A DNA stretch of 41,985 nucleotides, taken from assembly GCA_902798915.1 (NCBI GenBank), contig CADBYM010000029.1, forward strand, positions 1 through 41,985. The letters run 5' to 3'. Origin of the DNA: an uncultured Coriobacteriaceae bacterium (GTDB lineage: Bacteria; Actinomycetota; Coriobacteriia; Coriobacteriales; Atopobiaceae). A program made the translations under genes and the position numbers. The notes under the pieces were generated by a model. The model did no database searches. It saw only the letters and a list, made by a program, of their open reading frames with translations, and was not told the origin of the DNA. The stretch's first letter is position 1. The number at the start of each line of letters is the position of its first letter. Shown here piece after piece: positions 1 through 7,484 of the stretch.

Positions 1-179
1 TCGCGGCGGACGCCCTTGCCATTGGCTGTGTGCTTCCCGCTGCCGGGCGCACTAGGGACTCTCACCCATTAGAGACGCGCCATGCCCGGCGCACAAGAAC
101 GACCCACGGGGCGTAAGCCCTCGTGGGTCGAGGATGCACCGCGAGGCACCACCTCCTCGCGTGCTCGTCATCCAACAGA
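1..179. other. Left edge, no complete gene
   Basis: No start-to-stop gene is supported here. Two plus-strand frames are open from the window edge: one ends at a TAG at 70-72 and another at a TAA near 114-116. Either could be the 3' end of a gene truncated by the window, but neither gives a tail that I can assign to a family. A near-direct repeat (TGCCGGGCGCAC / TGCCCGGCGCAC) lies at about 41-94. The rest is the hairpin at 101-129, downstream of manA on the opposite strand. Confidence 0.3.
101..129 (-). terminator. Hairpin downstream of manA
   Basis: GACCCACG (101-108) pairs with CGTGGGTC (122-129), and the stem can be extended by GGG/CCC. Read on the minus strand, the stem lies about 50 nt after the manA stop and is followed by GTTCTTG, which is only moderately U-rich. 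Probable intrinsic terminator closing the sugar locus. Confidence 0.5.
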
Positions 180-1130
180 TTACACGTGCGAGACGATGAG
201 CGTCATATCACCCGTAAAGGCCAAGTCTCCCGAATCGAACGGAGCTACGAAGTGCGTTCCCTTGGGGAGGTCGTATGTCGCATCGCCAGCCACAACCGAA
301 CCCGTGCCCTCAATCACGCTCACGTTGAGGAACGGCCACGGCTGTGCATACGTCACGGGCGCGTCCGCGCCCACGACAATGCGATCCACTACGTAATTGG
401 GCGTCTCGACCAAGCGCGTCACGCCGTCAACCTCGGCAGCCGTCACCTTGCCCGTCGTCGGCGCCTGCACGTCAAAGTCCACCACATCAATCGCCTGCTG
501 TATGTGGAGCTCGCGCAAGGAACCATCTGCCTGGCGCCGATCGAAGTCATACACGCGATACGTCACGTCGGATGACTGTTGCGTCTCCAGGATGAGGGTT
601 CCGCCCAAGATGGCGTGCACAGTCCCGGGGTCAATTTGGAAGAAGTCACCCTTCTGAATGGGCACGCGATTCAGCAGGTCGTCCCAGCGCCCGTCCTCAA
701 TCATCTGTGCGAACTCATCTCGGTTCTGCGCGCGCTGGCCGACGACGATGTCGCCACCCTCGCGCGCGTCTATCACGTACCAGCACTCCCGCTTGCCAAG
801 CGACCCGTTCTCGTGCTCGTTGGCATACACATCATCTGGGTGCACCTGAATCGAGAGGTCGTCTTCGGCATCGATGATCTTTATGAGCAGCGGGAATTCG
901 TCACCTTCCAAGCCGCCAAACAGCTCGCGATGCTCGGCCCAAAGCTCCGAGAAGTACTTCCCGTCCCATGTTCCACCCGCCACGCGACAATCTCCATGGG
1001 GATGCGCGCTGATCGCCCAGCACTCGCCCACCGGCCCCTCAGGCACTTCGTAGCCGTAGTCGTCATGCAGGCGATGCCCACCCCACAGCTTGCCGTGCAG
1101 GACCGGCTGCAAAAAGATAAGTTCGTTCAT
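180..1130 (-). CDS. manA: Mannose-6-phosphate isomerase, class I
   Basis: Interconverts mannose 6-phosphate and fructose 6-phosphate in the cytoplasm with a bound zinc ion, feeding mannose into glycolysis or supplying mannose 6-phosphate for glycans. The protein is 316 aa, the usual size for the short Firmicutes-type ManA. An N-terminal cupin carries the metal-site motif QVHPDD, followed by an HEN segment. The first in-frame ATG is 21 nt upstream, but the start at 1130 has GGAGG seven to eight bases before it and opens with MNELIFLQPVLHGKLWGG, the family's normal start. It is the last gene of a minus-strand sugar locus, separated from the upstream glycosidase by about 240 nt that contains a hairpin, so it may have its own promoter. 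Family assignment is secure; physiological direction is inferred. Confidence 0.93.
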   Translation of the reverse strand: MNELIFLQPVLHGKLWGGHRLHDDYGYEVPEGPVGECWAISAHPHGDCRVAGGTWDGKYFSELWAEHRELFGGLEGDEFPLLIKIIDAEDDLSIQVHPDDVYANEHENGSLGKRECWYVIDAREGGDIVVGQRAQNRDEFAQMIEDGRWDDLLNRVPIQKGDFFQIDPGTVHAILGGTLILETQQSSDVTYRVYDFDRRQADGSLRELHIQQAIDVVDFDVQAPTTGKVTAAEVDGVTRLVETPNYVVDRIVVGADAPVTYAQPWPFLNVSVIEGTGSVVAGDATYDLPKGTHFVAPFDSGDLAFTGDMTLIVSHV

Positions 1131-1157
1131 GTGAATCCCCTCCGAATGCATCTTGTC

Positions 1158-1202
1158 AGTTGACGGTACACTCCAGTCACACTACACCAAATTCAGTCAA
1201 CT
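1158..1202. promoter_or_regulatory. Inverted repeat upstream of manA
   Basis: AGTTGAC (1158-1164) and GTCAACT (1196-1202) form a 7-bp inverted repeat about 30-70 nt upstream of the manA start. On the minus strand the outer arm contains TTGACT, which could be a -35 box, but no matching -10 at normal spacing is clear. Operator or promoter element, tentative. Confidence 0.25.
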
Positions 1203-1273
1203 CGCGCGGACGTATCCGCCACCGCACGTCGTTGCTCTCCGCACTCGCGGCATACCAGCAATGAGAATACAAT

Positions 1274-1313
1274 GAGGCCGGCATCACCGCCACGCGGGGA
1301 GATGACCGGCCTC
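1274..1313 (-). terminator. Terminator after the GH1 glycosidase
   Basis: GAGGCCGG (1274-1281) pairs perfectly with CCGGCCTC (1306-1313), and CATC/GATG extends the stem after a one-base bulge. On the minus strand it is followed by ATTGTATTCTC. It lies about 55 nt after the glycosidase stop and before manA. Confidence 0.55.
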
Positions 1314-1367
1314 TCTTCCTTCCATTGTCCAAAGACGGGTGGTGTGCCAGCACCTTCCCGCCCCTCG

Positions 1368-2780
1368 TCAACCGATATGATGCGTACGTGCGACCTTAGC
1401 AATCCAAGCGGCCGATTCCTTGGGCCTCCGCTCGTAGTTTGCGTCGAGGTCAACCTCCACGAACCCGTAGCGATTCTTGTAGGCGTTGTTCCAACTCCAG
1501 CAGTCGATGGATCCCCAATAGTGGTAGCCACGGCACTTGGCGCCCTCACTGATGGCGCGTGCAATCCAGCGCAAGTGCTCTCGAACGAACGGCACGCGAT
1601 ACGATGCGTCCATGATGCGCCCGTCTTCGTCTCGCGCAGCGTGGTGCTCCTCGATGCCTATTCCGTTCTCGGAGACAAACCACTCGAGTTCTGGGTAGTC
1701 ACGAGTCATCTTGAGGGCAAAGTCATAGATTCCCTTCGGATAGATCTCCCAGCCACGCGACTCGTTCATCACGGCATCCGGCCACACATACTCCTGTGCG
1801 AAGACCGGGTTCCCATAGTCGTCGACATCGTGCTCGGGTGCCTGCACACGTGCCGGGTGATAGTAGTTGAAGCCCAGCCAGTCTACTTTGCCGCGTGCGA
1901 GCATTTGCTCATCACCGACCCTCATGGGCAGCTCGACGCCACGCGATGCGAGCGTCTGCAGCACGTCCTGGGGCAAACCGCCCGCAGTAACCAAATCGAG
2001 CCACCAGCGATTGCCCAGTCCGTCCGTCATGCGCACGGCCTCGAGGTCCTTCTCTGTGGGATTCTCGCGCGTGTAGGGAGGCGTAAAGCAGTTGATCAGT
2101 CCAATGCGGGCATCCTCGCGCACGACACCTTTGGCCTGCGCCCGGCGGAAGGCATCAACAGCCAGCGCATGGGCCAAAGAAATGTGATACTGCACGATGC
2201 GCGCACGGGCGAAGTCGTGATGGAAGGGATACCAGTTCCCATGCTCATAGCGCTGCTCAGGCTCGACAATGGGCTCATTGAAGGTAAACCAGTGCTCGAT
2301 CTCCTGCCCGAACTCCGCGAAGGCGATTGCCGCATAGTGCGCGTAAGCCTCCACGACCTCACGGCTCTCCCAGCCGCCGCGACGGAACAGCAGTGCCGGC
2401 ATGTCGAAGTGGTACAGGTTAACAAACGGCTCCACGCCGGCCGAACGTGCGGCAGCAAAGAGGCGATGGTAGAACTCGGCACCCTCAGGGTTGAGACTTC
2501 CGTTCTCGTCCAACAGTCGCGACCACTGAATCGACGTGCGAGCCGACGTGAACCCTAGCGACGCGAAGGTCTGCCAGTCCTCAGCATAGCGTGAGCCCAT
2601 GTCGTTACCGGAATAAGACCCCACCCGGTTGTAAAACGCGGAAAGATCCAAGTTGGACCATAAGTCCCATACGTTCTCCTGCTTGCCCATGCCTTGCCAC
2701 ATGCCTTCCGTCTGGGGGCCGGAGAACGCCGCCCCAAAGAAGAAGTCTGACGGTAAGGTGTCGTACGTTTCTATGTTCAT
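1368..2780 (-). CDS. GH1 6-phospho-beta-glycosidase
   Basis: Cytoplasmic glycosidase expected to hydrolyse phosphorylated beta-disaccharides delivered by the neighbouring PTS. It is 470 aa, the family's normal length. The acid/base Glu is in TFNEP (E169) and the nucleophile in SENG (E371). The phosphate-binding region near residue 429 reads SWNNAYKNRYGF, resembling the S-W-S-N-G-Y-x-K-R-Y pattern of LacG-type 6-phospho-beta-galactosidases. The Trp after Ser is kept, but the position equivalent to LacG Lys435 is Asn436, with a Lys one residue earlier. The start at 2780 was chosen because AAGGA precedes it and the protein opens at the canonical DFFFGAAFSGPQTEG segment; upstream codons have no homology-like content. 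Galactosidase or glucosidase specificity cannot be settled from sequence. Confidence 0.88.
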   Translation of the reverse strand: MNIETYDTLPSDFFFGAAFSGPQTEGMWQGMGKQENVWDLWSNLDLSAFYNRVGSYSGNDMGSRYAEDWQTFASLGFTSARTSIQWSRLLDENGSLNPEGAEFYHRLFAAARSAGVEPFVNLYHFDMPALLFRRGGWESREVVEAYAHYAAIAFAEFGQEIEHWFTFNEPIVEPEQRYEHGNWYPFHHDFARARIVQYHISLAHALAVDAFRRAQAKGVVREDARIGLINCFTPPYTRENPTEKDLEAVRMTDGLGNRWWLDLVTAGGLPQDVLQTLASRGVELPMRVGDEQMLARGKVDWLGFNYYHPARVQAPEHDVDDYGNPVFAQEYVWPDAVMNESRGWEIYPKGIYDFALKMTRDYPELEWFVSENGIGIEEHHAARDEDGRIMDASYRVPFVREHLRWIARAISEGAKCRGYHYWGSIDCWSWNNAYKNRYGFVEVDLDANYERRPKESAAWIAKVARTHHIG

Positions 2781-2812
2781 TGGGATTCCTTCCGATGTCA
2801 AGCTCTGCTCTC

Positions 2813-2874
2813 TGTATTGAGCGCTCAGTTTGTGTGCTGCTCGTTCCGATTCCGCATCTTTTACTGTGTATTGA
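2813..2874. promoter_or_regulatory. Palindrome and repeated octamer upstream of the glycosidase
   Basis: A 10-bp perfect palindrome, TGAGCGCTCA, lies at 2818-2827. The octamer TGTATTGA occurs twice, at 2813-2820 and 2867-2874. The sites lie 35-95 nt upstream of the glycosidase start, where an operator would be expected. No convincing -35/-10 pair was found. Confidence 0.25.
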
Positions 2875-2889
2875 ACCACATAGAGAGAC

Positions 2890-2918
2890 GCTCGCCCCGG
2901 CACGATTCCGGGGCGAGC
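2890..2918 (-). terminator. Terminator after mupG
   Basis: An 11-bp perfect stem, GCTCGCCCCGG (2890-2900) with CCGGGGCGAGC (2908-2918), has a 7-nt loop. On the minus strand it is followed by GTCTCTCTATG. It lies 33 nt after the stop of the DUF871 gene. Confidence 0.65.
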
Positions 2919-2951
2919 ACAGAAGACGTGCGGCCAATGGCGGTAAGCAGT

Positions 2952-4073
2952 CTACAAAGCGGCATCGAATATGACCTGGTCAAACGCACCGACCACATCG
3001 AACATCGTCATTTCTTGCTCGTCAATTCGTGCCACGAGGTTACGCGTGCCATCGTTCGCCATCGGCTGAAGCACAACCTGAACCTCACCGGCATAATGCT
3101 TGTAGTTATCGTTGACCATGACGACATCGCCCGGCACGAACTCTCTGCTCGCATGTCGGCGCGGCAGAATCTCCCGATTCGCATACTCAACCCGCGGCAG
3201 GCGCGAACGCCACATCCACTCTGACGAGTCGCCCATATCCATATGTTGCGTAAACTCAAACAGAATCTCGCGCTCTGTGGGCGACAAGTCGTATACGGGT
3301 TCAATGCGCACGTGTTTGCGCCCATCCTCGAGCCCCTCGTGTACCGCCTTGAGCTCCTCATCGGTTGCATACGCATTGCCAAAGAAGATATCCGTGGTGC
3401 CGGCGGCCGCAAGTATACGTGCCTGCAAGTCTGACGGAAAGTCGCGCAACCGCTCTACCGTGGGCAATCCGTCCACCGCATCCCACACTCCATGAGTTTG
3501 GGATGCGTGCGACGAGACGAACGCACCGACGTGCAGTCCCGCTTGCCCCAGCCGGGCATTTACCTCTATGAATCTATCCCATCGAAGGCCCGTATATCGC
3601 TGCGGATAGAAATTGTGACATGCGAGCATTCGCTCCTTCTTGATGCCCCGGCCGACCAACGCTTCGATAACGTCAGGAGAAAGTGCACTGGCATTGTATT
3701 CAATCTGCATCCCATAGGGGTTGTTCAGCATTCGCACGTTGTCTTCCTCGCCATACGCCCCATCCATACGTAGGATGTCGGTTCCGATGCTGTGGTAAAC
3801 CGAGAGGTCATTCGGTGTCGCTCCAAATCGCTCCATGCATTGCGGGTTGACGTCGAGGGAGACGCGCATACCATTCTCGTGCGCCACCTCATTGAGCCTC
3901 TTGAAGAGATCGAGCACTTCTCGCGGTCCCCCCTCAACCGAAAACATACTGCTAAACACGCGCGTATATCCATATCGGGCCGCTTTGACCATATACGCTG
4001 CAATCTCCTCAAGTGGGCGCAGGTCGGGATACACCGATATGCCGAGCGTTGGCGCTTCACTCCGACTCGTCAT
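2952..4073 (-). CDS. mupG: MupG-family (DUF871, GH170) 6-phosphoglycosidase
   Basis: The family's characterised member, MupG, cleaves MurNAc-6-phosphate-GlcNAc taken up by a PTS during peptidoglycan recycling. This 373-aa protein has the expected two parts: an N-terminal TIM-barrel-like domain (about 1-240, opening with a LGISVYPDLRP strand and containing LDVNPQCMERFG and the GLRWDRFIEVNARL region) and a C-terminal cyclophilin-like beta domain (about 260-373). Two ATGs are adjacent; the second, at 4073, is better placed relative to AGGAGG. It sits between a lactose/cellobiose-type PTS and a GH1 phosphoglycosidase, with no murQ or murR in the window. The true substrate may therefore be a different phosphodisaccharide. 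Family membership is firm; substrate is inferred. Confidence 0.82.
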   Translation of the reverse strand: MTSRSEAPTLGISVYPDLRPLEEIAAYMVKAARYGYTRVFSSMFSVEGGPREVLDLFKRLNEVAHENGMRVSLDVNPQCMERFGATPNDLSVYHSIGTDILRMDGAYGEEDNVRMLNNPYGMQIEYNASALSPDVIEALVGRGIKKERMLACHNFYPQRYTGLRWDRFIEVNARLGQAGLHVGAFVSSHASQTHGVWDAVDGLPTVERLRDFPSDLQARILAAAGTTDIFFGNAYATDEELKAVHEGLEDGRKHVRIEPVYDLSPTEREILFEFTQHMDMGDSSEWMWRSRLPRVEYANREILPRRHASREFVPGDVVMVNDNYKHYAGEVQVVLQPMANDGTRNLVARIDEQEMTMFDVVGAFDQVIFDAAL

Positions 4074-4094
4074 CATGCCTCCTCTCTTTATAGC

Positions 4095-4126
4095 AAAAGG
4101 CGGAGAGAGCGTATGCCCTCCCCGCC
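4095..4126 (-). terminator. Intrinsic terminator after PTS EIIA
   Basis: On the minus strand a 12-bp stem (4115-4126 with 4099-4110) closes a 4-nt loop. Two of its pairs are G-U wobbles that form only in the minus-strand transcript. TTTT follows at 4098-4095. The wobbles and T tract fix the direction. It separates the PTS genes from mupG. Confidence 0.75.
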
Positions 4127-4150
4127 GACAGTGTTTCGTAAGACGCAGAC

Positions 4151-4480
4151 TTAGAACTTGGTCTCGTACAGCTCAATGAACTCGACGGCCATCTGCTTGA
4201 AGACTTCGCAGCTCATCATCTGATCCTCGGCGTGGATGAGCAGCAGGCAGACGAGGTCGGCAGAATTCTTGCCCTCAACGGCCAGCTGTGCTTCCTGAGC
4301 CAGCAGCTTTGCGTGAGGATCGTGAGCCTGTGCCAAGAACTGGTCGCCTTCCTTGACGAGTTCCTTGGCCTCATCGAACTTGCCCTCCTTGGCGAGTTGG
4401 ATGGCCCCAATGTAGTTGGACTTGCATCCACCAGCAGCGGTAATGATCTGGAACAATGTGAGCTCGAGCTCTTCGGTCAT
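4151..4480 (-). CDS. PTS lactose/cellobiose-family EIIA component
   Basis: Soluble phosphocarrier that accepts phosphate from HPr and passes it to the EIIB Cys of the same transporter. It is 109 aa and all helical in character, the size of LacF/ChbA proteins. The phosphorylated His is most likely H83 in the LLIHAEDQMM segment, with D86 as the conserved Asp of the trimer core. A start 15 nt upstream is possible, but ATG at 4480 follows GGAGG by six bases. It lies 104 nt downstream of EIIC with a hairpin between, so its expression may be partly uncoupled from EIIC. Lactose-family membership is clear; sugar specificity is not. Confidence 0.92.
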   Translation of the reverse strand: MTEELELTLFQIITAAGGCKSNYIGAIQLAKEGKFDEAKELVKEGDQFLAQAHDPHAKLLAQEAQLAVEGKNSADLVCLLLIHAEDQMMSCEVFKQMAVEFIELYETKF

Positions 4481-4534
4481 GCTGTGCCTCCTCAAGATTG
4501 CAATACAATATCAATAACACAATGACTACACTAG

Positions 4535-4570
4535 AAAAGTGCCGATGGCACCAGCGTCGGTGCCATCGGC
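4535..4570 (-). terminator. Hairpin between EIIC and EIIA
   Basis: A perfect 12-bp stem, GCCGATGGCACC (4541-4552) with GGTGCCATCGGC (4559-4570), has a 6-nt loop. On the minus strand it is followed by ACTTTTC. It lies 14 nt after the EIIC stop. It could act as a partial terminator or an mRNA 3'-end stabiliser that sets the EIIC/EIIA ratio. Confidence 0.6.
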
Positions 4571-4584
4571 GAAATAGCTAGTGC

Positions 4585-5988
4585 TTACGCAGCTTCAGAC
4601 TCCTGCTCGAGCGCGAGGTAATCCGCGTCAACCGAGCGAGCGAACGGCAGATAGATGAAGAACGAAGCTACCAGCGCGACTGCCTGCCATGCTGCACCCT
4701 GCCAACCAATGGCGAGGAGGCCAGAGAGGATGGGAGGCGTGGTCCAAGGAACCGTAACACCCATGGTGTAGGGGATGAATCCGATGTCGGTAAGAACGTA
4801 AGCACCAATGTTGCATACGAGAGGAGCAGCAACGAAGGGAACGAGCAGCTTGGGGTTCAGAACAATAGGAGTACCGAACAGAACGGGCTCGTTGATGTTG
4901 AAGATGCCGCAGCCAAGGCCGAGCTTACCGACCTGCTTCATCTGAGCAGACTGAGCCATGAAGGCCATGTAGATGACCAGACCGATGGTGATACCAGAGC
5001 CAGAAATGGCCTGGAAGCAGTTCTGGAAAGCCTCGGTGAAGATGTGGCCACCGTTCTCGCCGATAGCGGCGATGGCAGCATCGCGGGACAGGCCAGCGTC
5101 AATGCCCCTCTGGAAGATGGCGGCGTTGTCGGCCTGATTCATAAGAGCGATAGGCTGAGCAACGGAGCCGACGACCGTGGCGCCATGAACGCCGAAGAAC
5201 CACAGGAGCGGGATGAGCGTCTCGAAGAGAATGACGCCAGGCAGGGAGTCGCCAACGCCCTGGAGCGGGGTCTGGATGAAGCGGTAGATGAGCTCGATCG
5301 GGGTAACGTGAGCGATAGCTTCGCAAATGCCGTAGATGACGACAGCGCCGGTGCAGATGGTGGCAGCAGGAATCAGGCCGGTGAATGCAGCGGCAACGCC
5401 ATCAGGCACGCCTTCGGGCATCTTGATGCGGATGTCCTTCTTCATGAAGACGCTGTAAATCCAGCCAGAAAGAAGACCGGCCACGATAGCGCCGATCATA
5501 CCCTGGCCAGCGAGCCAAGTCTTGTTGAGGCCAGAGACCTGGCTTGCGATCGCACCGCCAGTAGCGGCTTCCTGAGCAGCGGTGATGGAGTCGGCCGCAG
5601 CAATGCTGGTCTCGCCCTCGGCAGTGGTAATAACGGCACCCACGTAATCGGGGATGAGGATGAGGAACACGGCAAGCGAGATGACGCCAGCGGAGAGGGG
5701 CTCCCAGCCGTCGTTCTTTGCCCACGTGTAACCAACGCCCACGGCGCACACCATAGCGATAATCTGGAACGTGGAGGTGTAGCCATGGCTCAGGAACGGC
5801 ACGATGCCAAGGCTGGTGATGAAGTTAGCTGCAGCCTCAATGGGCAGCTGGAACAGCAGGAGGTAAACAGCGCCGACGATGATGAGCGGCATGGTGAACA
5901 TCATGCCGTCCTTGATGGCGCGAACACCGCGAGTGTTTACGAACTTCATAAATGCCGGTAGGACTGTATTCTGAAGAAAATCGCCCAC
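4585..5988 (-). CDS. PTS lactose/cellobiose-family EIIC permease
   Basis: Integral membrane sugar channel of the phosphotransferase system; EIIB phosphorylates the sugar as it enters. The protein is 467 aa with many hydrophobic helices, including MMFTMPLIIVGAVYLLLF near residue 30 and the family segment FNINEPVLFGTPIVLNP near residue 365. It starts with GTG at 5988, preceded by AAGGAG at five bases; the next in-frame ATG would lose the conserved N-terminal amphipathic segment. It follows EIIB by 69 nt and precedes EIIA, giving the order B-C-A. No EIIA or EIIB domain is fused to it. Confidence 0.93.
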   Translation of the reverse strand: MGDFLQNTVLPAFMKFVNTRGVRAIKDGMMFTMPLIIVGAVYLLLFQLPIEAAANFITSLGIVPFLSHGYTSTFQIIAMVCAVGVGYTWAKNDGWEPLSAGVISLAVFLILIPDYVGAVITTAEGETSIAAADSITAAQEAATGGAIASQVSGLNKTWLAGQGMIGAIVAGLLSGWIYSVFMKKDIRIKMPEGVPDGVAAAFTGLIPAATICTGAVVIYGICEAIAHVTPIELIYRFIQTPLQGVGDSLPGVILFETLIPLLWFFGVHGATVVGSVAQPIALMNQADNAAIFQRGIDAGLSRDAAIAAIGENGGHIFTEAFQNCFQAISGSGITIGLVIYMAFMAQSAQMKQVGKLGLGCGIFNINEPVLFGTPIVLNPKLLVPFVAAPLVCNIGAYVLTDIGFIPYTMGVTVPWTTPPILSGLLAIGWQGAAWQAVALVASFFIYLPFARSVDADYLALEQESEAA

Positions 5989-6057
5989 TTTAACTCCTTC
6001 CTTTCCTTACAGTTGCGTACTTATGCTTCGATGGTCGGCCAGATGACCAAGGAAACC

Positions 6058-6366
6058 TTACTTGTTGGCGAGCTTCTTGGCGAAGGCCAGAACGTTCTTG
6101 CCGTTGACCATGCCATAGTCGGCCATGGGGATGACGTCGCAGGGCACGCCCTTGGCAGCAGCGGTCTTTTGCATCTGAGCCTTCATGTAGCCGACCTGGG
6201 GTCCGAGAAGAGCAACGTCGACGCCATCAAGGTGCTGATCCATCTCGCCCACGGGGAAGGCGATGATGTCGACCTCGGTGCCCTCGGCAGCTGCTGCTTC
6301 CTCCATCTTGCGGACGAGGAGGCTCGTGGACATGCCAGCGGCGCAGAACAAACGGATGGTGAGCAT
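6058..6366 (-). CDS. PTS lactose/cellobiose-family EIIB component
   Basis: Small cytoplasmic phosphocarrier that transfers phosphate from EIIA to the incoming sugar. It is 102 aa, with the active-site Cys at residue 8 in the P-loop-like LFCAAGMSTSLLV and the family tail IPMADYGMVNGKNVLAFAKKLAN. AGGAAG lies seven bases before the ATG. It is the first gene of the PTS unit and is preceded by a long AT-rich regulatory region shared with the divergent coaX gene. Confidence 0.93.
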   Translation of the reverse strand: MLTIRLFCAAGMSTSLLVRKMEEAAAAEGTEVDIIAFPVGEMDQHLDGVDVALLGPQVGYMKAQMQKTAAAKGVPCDVIPMADYGMVNGKNVLAFAKKLANK

Positions 6367-6424
6367 GATGGTACTTCCTTTCCCTTGCTTCCTTTTGCCC
6401 GGATCACATCCGAGCGTGCCTACT

Positions 6425-6541
6425 TAAAGCATACATACGTTGGGTCGTTGCATGCTTTATTACCAAGCTACATCACTTCGTCACATTTGAAAAGAAATTT
6501 CTGTTCTTTTTTTGCTTGTGAGGTGATTGGTGCCTAGTATA
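6425..6541. promoter_or_regulatory. Regulatory region upstream of the PTS genes
   Basis: Three elements occur in an AT-rich stretch. An 8-bp inverted repeat, TAAAGCAT (6425-6432) and ATGCTTTA (6452-6459), has a 19-nt gap. A 10-bp palindrome, AGAAATTTCT, lies at 6493-6502 and is flanked by AAAAGAA/TTCTTTT arms. TATACT, read on the minus strand, lies at 6541-6536 and could be a -10. Together they look like a regulated promoter for EIIB; no regulator gene is in the window. Confidence 0.4.
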
Positions 6542-6609
6542 GCGGTTCACTCGAATCAATCTCCCCAAAATCTACGAATATTGGCCACTTTCTCGTGAAT
6601 GGACGTGGC

Positions 6610-6638
6610 TTGCATTTGACAATAACTTATGCTAATTG
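6610..6638 (+). promoter_or_regulatory. Possible coaX promoter
   Basis: TTGCAT (6610-6615) and TAATTG (6633-6638) are 17 nt apart, and TG one base upstream of the hexamer makes an extended -10. It is 26 nt upstream of the coaX ATG. The -10 is poor, so this is tentative. Confidence 0.35.
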
Positions 6639-6663
6639 GCGTCTGCAAATCAAAGGGGGATTC

Positions 6664-7446
6664 ATGTTTTTGTCAATCGATGTGGGAAACACCCAAACAA
6701 CCATCGGACTCTTTGACGACGATGACACAAACCTCATGGGATGGCGCATGCCAACGCTTCGCACCGATACTTCCGATAGTCTCCGCTCCCGCCTGTATGG
6801 GTACTTGTCAATGGACAGCTTCGACATCACCGACGTGAGGGATGCAGCGATCGCAAGCGTGGTGCCAGTGCTTTCCCGCGCCTGGATGCGCTGCTTTCAA
6901 CGCATCCTCGGACACGACCCCTTGCTCATTGGTTCGGGCACCACTTGCGGCATGTCGATGCTGCTCAAGAATCCCGCACGCGTCGGCGCGGATCGTGTTG
7001 CCAACGCCGTGGCCGCAATCCGCTCATATGGCGCCCCCGTCATCATTGTTGACTTCGGCACGGCGACCAACATCGACGTGGTGGATCGCAACGGTGCCTA
7101 CCGCGGCGGCACGATCGCCCCAGGCATCATGCTTTCGGCAGACGCGCTCTTCTCGCGCGCGGCGAAGCTTTCGAGCGTGCCCATAGAGGCGCCAGCCCAT
7201 GCACTCGGCGACTCGACAGAGACGGCAGTACAGTCCGGCCTCGTAATCGGTGCCGCAGCTCAGGCCGAGGGCCTCGTTGCACGAATCAAGGCCGAACTCG
7301 ACATCGACGATGCTGTGGTCGTCGGCACTGGGGGCCTCGCACGTACCGTCAGCGTGGCAACGGACCTCTTCGACGCGATAGACCCCGACCTCACTCTGCG
7401 CGGCATCCGCGACATATGGCGCTGGACAAGGAAGCGCGAGTCGTAG
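6664..7446 (+). CDS. coaX: Type III pantothenate kinase
   Basis: Catalyses the first step of coenzyme A synthesis, phosphorylating pantothenate in the cytoplasm. It is an ASKHA-fold enzyme that needs a monovalent cation and is not feedback-inhibited by CoA. It is 260 aa with the family motifs in order: DVGNT at 6-10 (phosphate 1), GADRVANA at 108-115, and DFGTATN at 130-136. ATG at 6664 follows AGGGGG by four bases; an earlier in-frame ATG at 6595 lacks a binding site and adds non-homologous residues. It is divergent from the PTS genes and convergent with folP-folK, so probably monocistronic. Confidence 0.93.
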   Translation: MFLSIDVGNTQTTIGLFDDDDTNLMGWRMPTLRTDTSDSLRSRLYGYLSMDSFDITDVRDAAIASVVPVLSRAWMRCFQRILGHDPLLIGSGTTCGMSMLLKNPARVGADRVANAVAAIRSYGAPVIIVDFGTATNIDVVDRNGAYRGGTIAPGIMLSADALFSRAAKLSSVPIEAPAHALGDSTETAVQSGLVIGAAAQAEGLVARIKAELDIDDAVVVGTGGLARTVSVATDLFDAIDPDLTLRGIRDIWRWTRKRES

Positions 7447-7451
7447 TCAAT

Positions 7452-7473
7452 CGCACCAGAGAATCCTGGTGCG
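7452..7473. terminator. Bidirectional hairpin between coaX and folPK
   Basis: CGCACCAG (7452-7459) pairs with CTGGTGCG (7466-7473) around a 6-nt loop, in the 38-nt space between two converging genes. There is no U tract on either side. Confidence 0.5.
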
Positions 7474-7484
7474 TGGTGCGGCAC

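Noticed and set aside
5044..5961. 305-codon plus-strand open frame opposite EIIC
   Set aside because: Antisense shadow of a clear membrane protein; Asp/Glu/His-rich with no family features.
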